Source: an uncultured Christensenellaceae bacterium
Lineage (GTDB): Bacteria > Bacillota > Clostridia > Christensenellales > UBA3700
DNA length: 64,000 bases
Assembly (NCBI GenBank): GCA_944381365.1
Contig: CALWKW010000006.1
Span: 1-64,000, forward strand
Direction of reading: 5' to 3'
The notes under the pieces are model-generated. The model did no database searches, was not told the DNA's origin, and was given only the letters and a program-made list of their open reading frames with translations. Positions 44,538 to 54,159 of this stretch are shown here, one piece after another. The position numbers and the translations under genes were made by a program. Positions within the stretch are counted from its first letter, which is position 1. Each line of letters opens with the position of its first letter.

Positions 44538-45812
44538 ATGAAAAACGCAATGTTCGATAAAGAATGGTTCAGGCTTGACAATGCCGCCAAAATTTATCCT
44601 GCCGCAAGAAATACTCGCTGGAACAATGTCTTCCGAATGTCTTGCGTATTGAAAGAAGAAGTAAAACCCGATATTCTTCAACAAGCTCTCGAAGATGTCA
44701 TCGACCGTTTTCCTTCTTTCAGAGTCACTCTCAAAAAAGGATTTTTCTGGTATTATTTTCAGTTTGTCACCGCAAAGCCCAAAATTCAGGAAGAAAAGAA
44801 TTATCCTTGTACTATGATGCGTCTTAAAGGAAACGGATATATCTTCAGAGTACTTTATTTTTCGCATCGTATATCTTTGGAAGTCTTCCATTCTATCACT
44901 GACGGCACGGGAAATATCACTTTCCTTAAAACTTTGGTAGCAAGATATTGCGAACTCTGCGGGGCTCATATCGCCGATTACGGCGATGTGCTTCACTATG
45001 ACGATGACCCTACTTTGGAAGAAGTAGAAGACTCTTTCAAAAGATATGTGGACAAGTCAAAAGGCACCATATCCCGCACAGAGCCCACTGCTTATCAAAT
45101 CAAAGGTCAGAAGGAAAAAAGAGGCGTGCTCGACATCACTCAAGGAAGCATGCCCTTTGAACAGCTTCACAAAGTAGCAAAATCATACGGCTGCACTATA
45201 AACACTTATCTTGCTTCAGTAGCGGCTTATGTGCTTTTGAGAAGACAGCTTTATGAAAACAAATCCAAGAAAAAACCCGTAAAAATACAAATTCCCATCA
45301 ATCTCAGAAAGATTTTCCCTTCTGTCACGATGAGAAATTTTGCAGGATTTTTCAATACTTCCATTCCACCCGAGGAGCAGACTTTTGAAGAAATCTGCAA
45401 GTCTATGACAAGTCAAATCAAAGATTATGTCACGCCCGATTACTGCCAGAAGTTTATCAACTCCAATGTATCTATCGAGCAAGTACCTCTTATCAGAGTG
45501 GCTCCCCGCTTTTTGAAGACTTTCTTTATGAACATGTCTTTCTATGCGGTAGGCGAAAAACTTATGTCTGTATGTTTGTCGAATGTAGGCAATGTAGTTA
45601 TGCCACCCGAACTTAATGAATACATAGACAGATTTGAATTTATCATCGGTCCTCAAAAATATATCGACCATGCTATGACGGCTATTACTTACAATGGTAC
45701 TTCACTTGTCACTTTCTCCCGTACGATTAAAAATCCTATACTCGAGAGAGATTTCTTCAAAGTGCTGGTAGAACACGGTATAGATGTTACTATCAACACA
45801 AACAGGAGGTAA
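44538..45812 (+). CDS. Alcohol acetyltransferase/condensation-domain-like acyltransferase
   Basis: The 424-residue protein has the HxxxD acyltransferase motif (H118, D122 in FHSITDGTG), as in BAHD, condensation-domain and alcohol acetyltransferase proteins. The start at 44538 is set by AGGAGA. It is followed after four bases by a zinc-ribbon membrane protein gene. This pair recurs in gut Bacillota, but to my knowledge its substrate is not established. It could transfer an acyl group to a membrane-linked or small alcohol acceptor. Confidence 0.7.
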   Translation: MKNAMFDKEWFRLDNAAKIYPAARNTRWNNVFRMSCVLKEEVKPDILQQALEDVIDRFPSFRVTLKKGFFWYYFQFVTAKPKIQEEKNYPCTMMRLKGNGYIFRVLYFSHRISLEVFHSITDGTGNITFLKTLVARYCELCGAHIADYGDVLHYDDDPTLEEVEDSFKRYVDKSKGTISRTEPTAYQIKGQKEKRGVLDITQGSMPFEQLHKVAKSYGCTINTYLASVAAYVLLRRQLYENKSKKKPVKIQIPINLRKIFPSVTMRNFAGFFNTSIPPEEQTFEEICKSMTSQIKDYVTPDYCQKFINSNVSIEQVPLIRVAPRFLKTFFMNMSFYAVGEKLMSVCLSNVGNVVMPPELNEYIDRFEFIIGPQKYIDHAMTAITYNGTSLVTFSRTIKNPILERDFFKVLVEHGIDVTINTNRR

Positions 45813-45816
45813 AGCT

Positions 45817-46491
45817 ATGCGACATCAATGCAGAAAATGCGGTGTGTATGTAGAAGACGGCGTAAAAAACTGCCCTCTTTGCGGTGCTTTCGTCAGTGAC
45901 GAACCTCAGTCAAAAAGTATATACGAATTTCCCGCTATAAAACTAAAGACGGCAAAAGGATTGTTTTTCAGAATATTGCTCTTTATCACGATTTTTGCCG
46001 TAGCAATAGTGCTTGCAATCGACCTTGCTGTGAGCAAAAAGGTATCTTGGTCATTGCATGTAATAGTTCCTATCGCCATATTGTGGCTGACAGTGTTCAG
46101 GTCAATATTCAAGGGCTTTGATGTAAGAAAACATCTCGCATGGGATTTCTTGGGACTAATCGCTTTGTTTTTCTATATCGAATATGCTTCAAAGTCCACT
46201 CAATATCATTGGGCATTTACACTTGCTACCCCTATTGCCGTACTCGTATGGCAGACAGTATTGGAGATATTATATTTTGCTCACAGAAACGGCAGAGACA
46301 ACTATCAGGTAGCTTTGACAAGACTGTTTGTATTGTCGGGCATCTGCATAGCTATTTCCTTCCTCTGGCTCAAAGATTGCGATTGGGGCTGGTATGTGTG
46401 CACATCGATAGGTCTTGTGGATATTCTCGCAATGATAATATTTGATAAAGAGTCCTATCTCGGCACCCTCAAACAAAAACTTCATATCTGA
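45817..46491 (+). CDS. Zinc-ribbon multi-span membrane protein (DUF6320-like)
   Basis: An N-terminal zinc ribbon (C5, C8, C20 and C23, pattern CxxC...CxxC) is followed by about six membrane spans in 224 residues. The start at 45817 is set by AGGAGGT, which overlaps the end of the acyltransferase gene, so the two are coupled. No enzyme motif is visible. The adjacency suggests it is the membrane partner of the acyltransferase. Confidence 0.7.
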   Translation: MRHQCRKCGVYVEDGVKNCPLCGAFVSDEPQSKSIYEFPAIKLKTAKGLFFRILLFITIFAVAIVLAIDLAVSKKVSWSLHVIVPIAILWLTVFRSIFKGFDVRKHLAWDFLGLIALFFYIEYASKSTQYHWAFTLATPIAVLVWQTVLEILYFAHRNGRDNYQVALTRLFVLSGICIAISFLWLKDCDWGWYVCTSIGLVDILAMIIFDKESYLGTLKQKLHI

Positions 46492-46524
46492 TAAAACACA
46501 AATCAATAAAATAAAAAACAATTT

Positions 46525-46553
46525 TCGCCCGTAAACAATACGGGCGATTTTTT
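46525..46553 (+). terminator. Terminator of the acyltransferase operon
   Basis: The stem TCGCCCGT / ACGGGCGA has an AAACAAT loop followed by six T's. Confidence 0.85.
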
Positions 46554-46559
46554 ATGAAA

Positions 46560-46590
46560 AAACAAGCACCGTTTTTTGCGGTGCTTGTTT
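46560..46590 (-). terminator. Terminator of the iol operon
   Basis: The 12-bp stem AAACAAGCACCG and complement is followed by T's on the minus strand. It lies just past the iolG stop. Confidence 0.85.
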
Positions 46591-46612
46591 ACTTTAATAT
46601 TATTTTTGAATA

Positions 46613-47623
46613 TCAACAAATCTCACTGAGCTTTACAGGTCTTCCCTCGGCAAGAGATTTCTTTGCGGCCAAGCCTATTACTACGGCTTGCAAGCCGTCT
46701 TCTATGCTTACAGGCACTTCTTTATCTTTTTGAATGCAATTTATGAATTGCGTGATTTCGCTTACATAAGCCTGCATATATCTCTCGAGGAAGAACAACA
46801 AAGGCTTTTCTGCCGTCACGCCGTCCTTGTCGGATATTACAGCATTGGACGCACTGTCATTTGTTATTGCCACTTGACCAAGCTCGCCGAAAGCTTCTGC
46901 TCTTTGGTCATAGCCATAGCTTGCTCTTCTGCAATTATCTATTACCGCCAAAGCACCGCTCTTAAGACGCAATGTGATGACTGCCGTATCGATATCTCCT
47001 GCTTCGCCTATTGCCTTGTCTACCATTACTCCGCCCATGGCGAATACGCTCTCTACTTCTTCTCCCGAAAGATGTCTCACCATGTCAAAATCGTGGATTG
47101 TCATATCGAGGAAAATACCGCCGCTGACTTTGATATAAGACACGGGAGGAGCTGCGGGATCTCTCGAGCAAATTTTGAGCACATTGAGCTTGCCGATTTT
47201 GCCTGCCTCGACAGCTTCTCTTACAGCTTTGAAATTGTGGTCAAAACGGCGATTGAAACCTACTTGATATTTTACTTTTGAGTCTTTCAATGCTTTTTTG
47301 ACTTCGAGAATCTTTGCAATGTCATGGTCTACGGGTTTTTCGCAGAAAACATGCTTGCCTGCTTTGATTGCTTCAATAGAAATAGGAGCATGCGTGTCTG
47401 TGGACGAACAAATCAAAACGGCATCGATGTCTTTATCGTTCAAGATATCGTGATAGTCTTTTGTCGTCTTCTCCACGCCCATGTCTTTGAGCCACTTTTC
47501 TGTATCTTCATTCATAAAAGGATCTGCGACAGTCTTTACCATTGCCCCTTTTACATAACACATAATTGATTCACAATGCACTTTGCCTATACGGCCTGCT
47601 CCGATTATACCTATATTTATCAT
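46613..47623 (-). CDS. iolG: myo-Inositol 2-dehydrogenase
   Basis: This GFO/IDH/MocA dehydrogenase oxidises myo-inositol to 2-keto-myo-inositol with NAD+. It has the GAGRIG nucleotide motif at residues 7-12, the catalytic-lysine EKPVD motif near residue 95 and a later MTIHDFDM segment with the conserved Asp/His. The start at 47623 follows GAGGT; the longer frame is not supported. It is the last gene in the operon but catalyses the first step. 112 bases separate it from iolA. Confidence 0.93.
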   Translation of the reverse strand: MINIGIIGAGRIGKVHCESIMCYVKGAMVKTVADPFMNEDTEKWLKDMGVEKTTKDYHDILNDKDIDAVLICSSTDTHAPISIEAIKAGKHVFCEKPVDHDIAKILEVKKALKDSKVKYQVGFNRRFDHNFKAVREAVEAGKIGKLNVLKICSRDPAAPPVSYIKVSGGIFLDMTIHDFDMVRHLSGEEVESVFAMGGVMVDKAIGEAGDIDTAVITLRLKSGALAVIDNCRRASYGYDQRAEAFGELGQVAITNDSASNAVISDKDGVTAEKPLLFFLERYMQAYVSEITQFINCIQKDKEVPVSIEDGLQAVVIGLAAKKSLAEGRPVKLSEIC

Positions 47624-47735
47624 AACTTTACCTCTTTGCGTAATCTTATTACGCCAACCCTTATTCACTTTTTTTATTTTTGTTTTTATCTGCTAAATAC
47701 ATACCGCTACCGCTTGATGCCTGCGATAAAATTTA

Positions 47736-49244
47736 TCAGATGGTTCCGTCCCAAGTAGATACCTTTGTGGACTTTGCTTCATGCTCGTCAAACCAGTGTG
47801 TAGTGACCGTCTTGCTGTCTGTGTAGAATTTGAAGCTGTCTCTTCCAAGACAATGCAAATCGCCGAAGAAAGAGTTTTTGTGGCCTGTGAATGAGAATAC
47901 GCCTACGGGTACGGGTATGCCTACATTTACGCCTACCATACCGCCGTCAGTGTTGCGTACGAATTCTCTTGCATAATAGCCGTTCTGAGTATAGATTACA
48001 GAGCCGTTTGCAAAAGGATTGGCATTCATCACTTTAAGTCCTTCTTCAAAATTCTTTACTCTCTTGATACAAAGTACGGGACCGAAAATTTCTCTTGTGC
48101 CCACCGTCATTTCGCTTGTGACATTGTCAAGAATCGTAGGTCCGAGATAAAAACCTTTTTCATATCCTTTTACTACCGTATTTCTTCCGTCAAGCACGAG
48201 TTTTGCACCTTCGTCAATACCCTTTTGTATCCAATTTTCTACACTCTTTTTATGCTCTGCACTATATACGGGACCGAGTTTTGTCTCTTTGTCATAAGCA
48301 GGTCCTACCTTGATTTCCTTTGCAAGAGCCACGAGTTTTTCCACGAGTTTGTCTGCTATGCTTTCTTGTACCACTGCCACAGGCAAAGCCATACATCTTT
48401 CGCCTGCACAGCCGTAAGTTGCGTTTATAATACCGGCAGCCGTTCTGTCCAAAGCTGCGTCTTCAAGCACCAAGGCATGGTTTTTTGCCTCGCAAAGACA
48501 TTGCACTCTCTTGCCATACTTTGCGGCTGTTTCGTAAATATATCTGCCTACCGTAGTAGAGCCTACGAATGTGATACCCACAATCTTGGGATTTGCGATA
48601 AGCTCTTGCGTATCGTTTCTGTCGCAGCTTACAATATTGAGCACACCATCAGGAAGTCCCGCTTCTTTATAAAGTTCTGCAATTCTCAAAGAAGTCATAG
48701 GAGTAGCACCTGCGACTTTGAGTACGATAGCATTGCCGCACGCAATACATATGGGAGCCATCCAGCCCATAGGTATCATTGCGGGGAAATTAAAAGGTGC
48801 GATGCCTGCGAATACACCCATGGATTCACGATAAAGCACTGTGTCATAGCCTGTTGATGCGTCCATAAGACTTTCGCCCTGAAGAAGCGAAGGCATGGAC
48901 AAAGCAAGTTCGGTGCCTTCTTTTGCTTTGAGAATGTCGCCTTTGCTTTCTTCCCAATTCTTGCCATGCTCGGTAGCACACAATTCTGTGAGTTCGTCCA
49001 TGTGCTCGACAAGCAAATCTCTCAATTTATAAAGCACCTGCACTCTCTTTATTACGGGCACTCTCGACCACTTTTTATATGCCTCGTGAGCATTGTCGAT
49101 GACCTTGCTTACCTCTTCGGTGGTACATCTGGGCATCTGAGCTATCTGCTCGCCCGTAGAAGGGTTGAAAACAGGATAAAATTTATCTGTTTTGGATTGA
49201 ACAAACTCATTGTTTGTGAAATATCCTAGTGTTTTGATTGCCAT
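47736..49244 (-). CDS. iolA: Malonate/methylmalonate-semialdehyde dehydrogenase (CoA-acylating)
   Basis: The 502-residue ALDH-fold enzyme converts malonic semialdehyde to acetyl-CoA, CO2 and NADH, the final oxidative step of the iol pathway. The catalytic cysteine lies in GCAGERCMALP, the form typical of MmsA/IolA. The ribosome site AAAGGAG precedes the ATG. It is 45 bases from iolE. Confidence 0.95.
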   Translation of the reverse strand: MAIKTLGYFTNNEFVQSKTDKFYPVFNPSTGEQIAQMPRCTTEEVSKVIDNAHEAYKKWSRVPVIKRVQVLYKLRDLLVEHMDELTELCATEHGKNWEESKGDILKAKEGTELALSMPSLLQGESLMDASTGYDTVLYRESMGVFAGIAPFNFPAMIPMGWMAPICIACGNAIVLKVAGATPMTSLRIAELYKEAGLPDGVLNIVSCDRNDTQELIANPKIVGITFVGSTTVGRYIYETAAKYGKRVQCLCEAKNHALVLEDAALDRTAAGIINATYGCAGERCMALPVAVVQESIADKLVEKLVALAKEIKVGPAYDKETKLGPVYSAEHKKSVENWIQKGIDEGAKLVLDGRNTVVKGYEKGFYLGPTILDNVTSEMTVGTREIFGPVLCIKRVKNFEEGLKVMNANPFANGSVIYTQNGYYAREFVRNTDGGMVGVNVGIPVPVGVFSFTGHKNSFFGDLHCLGRDSFKFYTDSKTVTTHWFDEHEAKSTKVSTWDGTI

Positions 49245-49288
49245 TTTCTTTTCTCCTTTATCTCTTAATTCTGTGTGGTTATCTTTGA

Positions 49289-50182
49289 TTAAATATTTGC
49301 TGTCTTTTTGATATATTCTCTTGCTTTCAAAGCATACTCGAGGGGATTTGCCTTCTTGGGGTCTTGCTCTGCTTCGACTATCATCCAGCCTTCGTAACCG
49401 CTTTTTTCAAGCACTTCGAATATCGGTGCAAAATCTATACAGCCGTCTCCCGGTACCGTAAAAGCTCCTCTTCTCACGCCTTGCAAGAAAGAGAGTTTTT
49501 CATTTTTGACTTGTTGAACTACTTCGGGGCGAATATCTTTGAGATGAACATGCTTTATTCTGTCTGCATATTTTTTGAGCACATACATATAATCTTCGCC
49601 GCAATAAGCAAGATGACCGCTGTCAAACAACAATGAAAATTTGTCTTTGTCTGTCATCTCCATCATTCTGTCCACTTCTTCTGCCGTCTGAACGACAGTG
49701 CCCATGTGATGATGATAGACAAGCTTTATGCCCATAGAATTTGCTATATCGCCGAGTCTGTTCATGCCTTTTGCAAAAGTATCCCACTCCTTGTCGTTCA
49801 TGACATATTTGTTTTCAAACACGGGAGTGTTCATTTGACCTTGTATGCTGAAACTTTGCTCGGAGGCACCTATTCTTTTGGCTCCCATTGTTATCAAAAA
49901 CTTGCATTGCTCTATAAAATCCTCTTCGACTTTTGCCATTGGCTGAGTAAGCACAAACGAAGAAAACCATTGATTGGCAATACTCAGTCCTCTCAACTCG
50001 AGAGCTTTTTTGAGAGCGTCTGTATCTTTGGGATATTTGTTTCCCACTTCACATCCTTCAAAGCCCGCAAGAGCCATTTCGCTCACGCATTGTTCGAAGG
50101 TGTTTTCACTTCCCAAATCGGGCATATCGTCATTTGTCCACGCAATCGGTGCTATGCCCAATTTAATCTTTTTTTTGTCCAT
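49289..50182 (-). CDS. iolE: 2-keto-myo-inositol (inosose) dehydratase
   Basis: The 297-residue TIM-barrel enzyme of the xylose-isomerase-like family dehydrates inosose to a cyclohexanedione. The metal-binding pattern of the family is visible (VYHHHMGT near 155, LFDSGHL near 190, HVHLKD near 215). It lies 17 bases from iolD on the same strand. Confidence 0.93.
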   Translation of the reverse strand: MDKKKIKLGIAPIAWTNDDMPDLGSENTFEQCVSEMALAGFEGCEVGNKYPKDTDALKKALELRGLSIANQWFSSFVLTQPMAKVEEDFIEQCKFLITMGAKRIGASEQSFSIQGQMNTPVFENKYVMNDKEWDTFAKGMNRLGDIANSMGIKLVYHHHMGTVVQTAEEVDRMMEMTDKDKFSLLFDSGHLAYCGEDYMYVLKKYADRIKHVHLKDIRPEVVQQVKNEKLSFLQGVRRGAFTVPGDGCIDFAPIFEVLEKSGYEGWMIVEAEQDPKKANPLEYALKAREYIKKTANI

Positions 50183-50199
50183 AATTTCGCCTTTTATTT

Positions 50200-52122
50200 T
50201 TAATATCTTCTTGCTTTTTCAAGCATTTTTTGTTTTTCTTGCAAAGCCTCTTTTTGTTTGCTCGTGCGAGGATTCTGAGTACAGCCTACATTCCACCAGC
50301 CGTCATAGCCGTGCGTCATGGACTTGGGCAAAACCTTGATATCGATAAGAGTAGAATTTTGCTCTTTAAGACTTGCTGATATTGCTTGTCTCAGCTCTTC
50401 TTCATTGTGGGCGGTATATGTAGTAAAACCATATCCTTTTGCACTCATGGCATAGTCGATATTCATAAACTTACCTTTTCTTATAGGAGCATCGCCGTTT
50501 CTGTATCTGAGCTCTGTGCACAAACTGTCTATGCCCTGTCCCATCTGCAAGTTGTTTATACATCCGAAAGAAGCATTGTCAAAAAGCATAATGTTTATTT
50601 TGAGACCTTCTTGCAATGCCGTAACCATTTCGGTGTGCATCATAAGATAACTTCCATCGCCTACCATCGCATAAATTTCTCTGTCGGGGAAAGCCATTTT
50701 ACAACCGAGACTTCCCGCTATCTCATAGCCCATGCACGAATAGCCGTATTCCATATTGTAGCTGTCCTTGCAATCTGTCGTCCACATTCTCTGCAAATCC
50801 CCGGGCAAGCTTCCTGACGAACCGATTACTATCGCATTATCGGGTATCATCTCTCTTATAATGCCAATCGCCGTAGTCTGTGCCATGGCACCGCCGTGTT
50901 CTTTTATGAAGTTTTGCACGACATCGGGCATGTGCTCTTCTATCTCGGGAGAATAATCTTTGTCGACTTTTATGTGAGTGAGTCTGTAGATTTCCTTATC
51001 CCACTCTTTTTTGGCTTTTAAGACCTCGTCTTTGTATGCGGTGGTATATCCGTCCAACTTTTTGTCCAAAGCCGTTATACCTGCCTTTGCGTCCCCCACA
51101 GCCTTGATTGCATCGAGTTTTGATGCGTGGAAAGGCGACATGTTGAGCGTGACCACTTTTTTATCGGCATAAAGCGATTTTGAAGCTGTCGTAAAGTCCG
51201 TAAATCTCGTGCCAACGGCTATAATCAAATCGCACTTTTTTGCGATAATGTTTGCCGAGCTGTTTCCCGTAACGCCGAGACCGCCGAGATTGAGAGGATG
51301 AGAAGATTTTATAGCCGACTTGCCTGCCTGCGTTTCGCAGAAAGGTATGTTGTGCTTTTGACAAAACTCTGCCACTTCTTGCCCTGCCTCGCTGTATTTT
51401 ACGCCGCCGCCAACGATAAGCAAAGGCTTTTTGCTCTCCTTTATAGCTGCCGCCAAATCATCGAGCTCTTCCTCGACAGGAACGGGACGGGTAATTCTGT
51501 TTATTCTCTTTTTGAAAAATTCTACGGGATAATCATAGCATTCGCCTTGTACATCCTGAGGCAAAGCGATAGCTACCGCACCCGTATGAGCAGGGGCAAG
51601 CAAAACTCTTATCGCATTCACAAGAGCACTCATGACCTGTTCGGGTCTGACGATTCTGTCAAAATATCTCGTCACAGCCTTGTATGCGTCATTTGTGGTA
51701 ATCATAGGATTGTAATCGTGCTCTATCTGTTGTAGCACGGGGTCGGGCTGCCTTGTGGCAAAAGTATCCCCGGGGAACAACAACAAAGGGATATTATTTG
51801 CCGTAGCGGTGCCTGCCGCCGTAACCATGTTGGCAGCCCCTGGACCTATCGAAGACACACAAGGCATTATCTTGCGTCTGTTGTTTTGTTTTGCATAGGC
51901 GATAGCTGCCTGTGCCATACCTTGTTCGTTTTTGCCCTGATATACCTTGAGCGAATGTTTGCCCATTGAAAGAGCCTCGCCCACACCGAGTACGCAGCCG
52001 TGTCCGAATATGGTGAATACTCCTTCAACAAGCTTGTTCTGCACTCCGTCAAGCTCTACATATTGATTATCCAAAAATCTGACGATTGCCTCGCCGACAC
52101 TCATTCTTTCCGTCTTTATCAT
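50200..52122 (-). CDS. iolD: 3D-(3,5/4)-trihydroxycyclohexane-1,2-dione acylhydrolase
   Basis: The 640-residue thiamine-diphosphate enzyme opens the cyclohexanedione ring to 5-deoxyglucuronate. It is built like acetolactate synthase. The ThDP motif starts GDGSYLMMHTE near residue 490 and ends at the conserved Asn of LFDNASFG. A catalytic Glu is expected near residue 65 in the N-terminal domain. Length is normal. The gene is tightly packed between iolB (12 bases) and iolE. Confidence 0.95.
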   Translation of the reverse strand: MIKTERMSVGEAIVRFLDNQYVELDGVQNKLVEGVFTIFGHGCVLGVGEALSMGKHSLKVYQGKNEQGMAQAAIAYAKQNNRRKIMPCVSSIGPGAANMVTAAGTATANNIPLLLFPGDTFATRQPDPVLQQIEHDYNPMITTNDAYKAVTRYFDRIVRPEQVMSALVNAIRVLLAPAHTGAVAIALPQDVQGECYDYPVEFFKKRINRITRPVPVEEELDDLAAAIKESKKPLLIVGGGVKYSEAGQEVAEFCQKHNIPFCETQAGKSAIKSSHPLNLGGLGVTGNSSANIIAKKCDLIIAVGTRFTDFTTASKSLYADKKVVTLNMSPFHASKLDAIKAVGDAKAGITALDKKLDGYTTAYKDEVLKAKKEWDKEIYRLTHIKVDKDYSPEIEEHMPDVVQNFIKEHGGAMAQTTAIGIIREMIPDNAIVIGSSGSLPGDLQRMWTTDCKDSYNMEYGYSCMGYEIAGSLGCKMAFPDREIYAMVGDGSYLMMHTEMVTALQEGLKINIMLFDNASFGCINNLQMGQGIDSLCTELRYRNGDAPIRKGKFMNIDYAMSAKGYGFTTYTAHNEEELRQAISASLKEQNSTLIDIKVLPKSMTHGYDGWWNVGCTQNPRTSKQKEALQEKQKMLEKARRY

Positions 52123-52134
52123 AATTTGCTCCTT

Positions 52135-52905
52135 TTATTTCTCCCAATATTCATATCTGGGATCTACGATTCTTGTTTTGTCCCAAGGATTGCCGTCAAG
52201 ATGTCTTATCATCCAACAGCAGTACATAGGATACCCAGGTGCCGTCACCTGCACATGCGTTTTTCCTCCAGGGAAACAGCCTACGCTTCCGTCCACAACG
52301 GTATGAGGCTCCATTTCTCCGATAAAGCAAGCTCCGAACGCTTCGGGGGTAGGCATCTTGTAATAATATACTTCGGGTTGTGGATGCGAATGAGGGAGAT
52401 AACTCCACCATCTTCCCTGTCTTGCCAATACTTCGCCTACCACGAGATTTGAGTAGGGAGCATTGGAATAGTCAAAAATCGTATTAACATCTCTTACCGC
52501 AGTATTTTCCCACAAGCCTTCACAAGATACGCTTCTTATCACATCTTTTTTGTCATAAAACTTTGCGGGGAAAGTATTGTCGTTTGTCGTGGCAAGATAA
52601 ATGATTTCGCTGTCCTCAAAAGCTTTTATTGTCAAAGTATTGTTTTTTGACACATGCATACATATCGGCAAATCGTCAAATACGCCTGTACGACTTCCTT
52701 TGCCCGTCAATTCGCCGCAGCTCATTTCCACATTGCCTTCGGTAAGAAGCACGCACATTTCCTTGTCTTTTTCGCTGTAAGTTATGCTTTGTCCTGCCTT
52801 TAGTTTTACCACAAGAATATCCATGAGCATATCCTTGTTTTTGCCATCCATTTTTGCAAGAGTTTTTACTCCGTGTTTGTTGAATTTAGGATAATTAAAA
52901 GCCAT
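52135..52905 (-). CDS. iolB: 5-deoxy-glucuronate isomerase
   Basis: The 256-residue bicupin isomerises 5-deoxyglucuronate to 2-deoxy-5-keto-gluconate. Its metal site is visible as HSHPQPEVYYYK and a later KTHVQV histidine. The family-typical end (MIRHLDGNPW...RIVDPRY) is complete. It lies between iolC and iolD. Confidence 0.94.
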   Translation of the reverse strand: MAFNYPKFNKHGVKTLAKMDGKNKDMLMDILVVKLKAGQSITYSEKDKEMCVLLTEGNVEMSCGELTGKGSRTGVFDDLPICMHVSKNNTLTIKAFEDSEIIYLATTNDNTFPAKFYDKKDVIRSVSCEGLWENTAVRDVNTIFDYSNAPYSNLVVGEVLARQGRWWSYLPHSHPQPEVYYYKMPTPEAFGACFIGEMEPHTVVDGSVGCFPGGKTHVQVTAPGYPMYCCWMIRHLDGNPWDKTRIVDPRYEYWEK

Positions 52906-52937
52906 GTTTGCCTCCTTCTATCTTCTTTTAAAAGCCT

Positions 52938-53954
52938 TTATTCTCTTGCTATCATATCGCCAAACTCTTTTTTCTCATCAGCGATAAATTTTTCGAGTTC
53001 GGCTACCGTTGGCATGAATTCAGAACAGCCGTGAGCGGATACAAGCATTGATGCAGAAGCCGAACCAAGCTCTAGACAATCCATGATATCCTTGCCGTCA
53101 AAAAGTCCGTAGAGGAATGCCGAGCCGTATCCGTCTCCGCCGCCAAATGATTTGAATGCGGCGACAGGGAAAGGCTTGATATTGTATTTTTGTCCGTCAA
53201 AAGTATGAGCGGTACTACCCTTCTTGCCATGCTTTATGATTACGATTTTTGCTCTTTTTGAAAACCAGTATTTTGCCGTAGCTTCATCGTCCATATCGGG
53301 AGCAAAGATAGCCTGAGTAAGGTCATATTCTTCTCTCGAACCCATAATGATATCCGCATGCTCGGCTACTGCCGTATAATATACTGCGATTTCGTCTTTG
53401 CTTTTCCAGTTGTAGGCTCTGTAATCTATATCGAATATGATTTTTGTATTGTTTTTTTCAGCAAGCTGCATGGCTTTAAGACAAGCCTCTCTCGAAGGAC
53501 TCTGAGCAAGAGCCGTACCCGATATGAGAATTGCTTTTGAACTTGCGATATATTCTTCGTCTATATCTTCGGGAGCGAGCATAAGGTCAGCCACACCGTC
53601 TCTGTACATGAGAATACTGCTTTCTGTGGGAGAAAGTATTTCTGTAAAAGTAAGTCCCAATTTTTCGCCGTGCTCGGCTCTTTTTATGCGGGATACATCG
53701 ATTTTTTCTTTTTTGAAAAAGTCTGTCACATAATCCCCGAATTGGTCGTCAGATACTTTTGCAAAAAAGCCTACCTTTTTGCCGAGTCTTGCCAGACCCA
53801 CTGCGACATTTGCAGGCGAACCTCCCAGATATTTGCGATATTGCTGACTTTCAGACAAAGGTTTGAAATAATCCAAAGGATTGAAATCGATAGCTATTCT
53901 GCCTATTGCTATCAAATCGTATTTTCTGTTTTTTTCAAAACTAACATATTGCAT
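52938..53954 (-). CDS. iolC: 5-dehydro-2-deoxygluconokinase
   Basis: The 338-residue PfkB-family kinase phosphorylates 2-deoxy-5-keto-gluconate at C6. It has the substrate motif GGSPANVAVGLARLG near residue 44 and the catalytic aspartate of the GGGDGYG anion-hole motif near residue 268, a GAGD variant. The ribosome site GAGGTG precedes the ATG. A 205-base gap with dyad repeat copy 4 separates it from iolJ. Confidence 0.93.
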   Translation of the reverse strand: MQYVSFEKNRKYDLIAIGRIAIDFNPLDYFKPLSESQQYRKYLGGSPANVAVGLARLGKKVGFFAKVSDDQFGDYVTDFFKKEKIDVSRIKRAEHGEKLGLTFTEILSPTESSILMYRDGVADLMLAPEDIDEEYIASSKAILISGTALAQSPSREACLKAMQLAEKNNTKIIFDIDYRAYNWKSKDEIAVYYTAVAEHADIIMGSREEYDLTQAIFAPDMDDEATAKYWFSKRAKIVIIKHGKKGSTAHTFDGQKYNIKPFPVAAFKSFGGGDGYGSAFLYGLFDGKDIMDCLELGSASASMLVSAHGCSEFMPTVAELEKFIADEKKEFGDMIARE

Positions 53955-54047
53955 ATTTTCACCTCAAAATGCTTTGTCAATCGTATTTTGATTGATAAAG
54001 ACTTTTATTTATATTTATATATTTAATTAATATTCTTTATAGAACTA

Positions 54048-54086
54048 TATTTATACAATTTAAGCCTTAGATAAATTGTATAAATA
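54048..54086 (+). repeat. Intergenic dyad repeat, copy 4
   Basis: Perfect 15-bp arms, TATTTATACAATTTA (54048-54062) and complement (54072-54086), flank AGCCTTAGA. It lies inside the iol operon, between iolJ and iolC, and would fold as a hairpin in the transcript. Confidence 0.85.
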
Positions 54087-54159
54087 AACTATTATAAAGC
54101 TTTTTAAGAGCCGTTTTATACCGCTTATATCTTGTACTTAAAATGCTTATATTTTATCC

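Noticed and set aside
47638-47654. Short dyad GCGTAAT/ATTACGC just upstream of iolG
   Set aside because: Only 7-bp arms; could be chance, and no regulatory meaning can be supported.
48225-48857. 210-codon antisense frame within iolA
   Set aside because: Shadow of a confident gene, with unusual amino-acid composition and no start signals.
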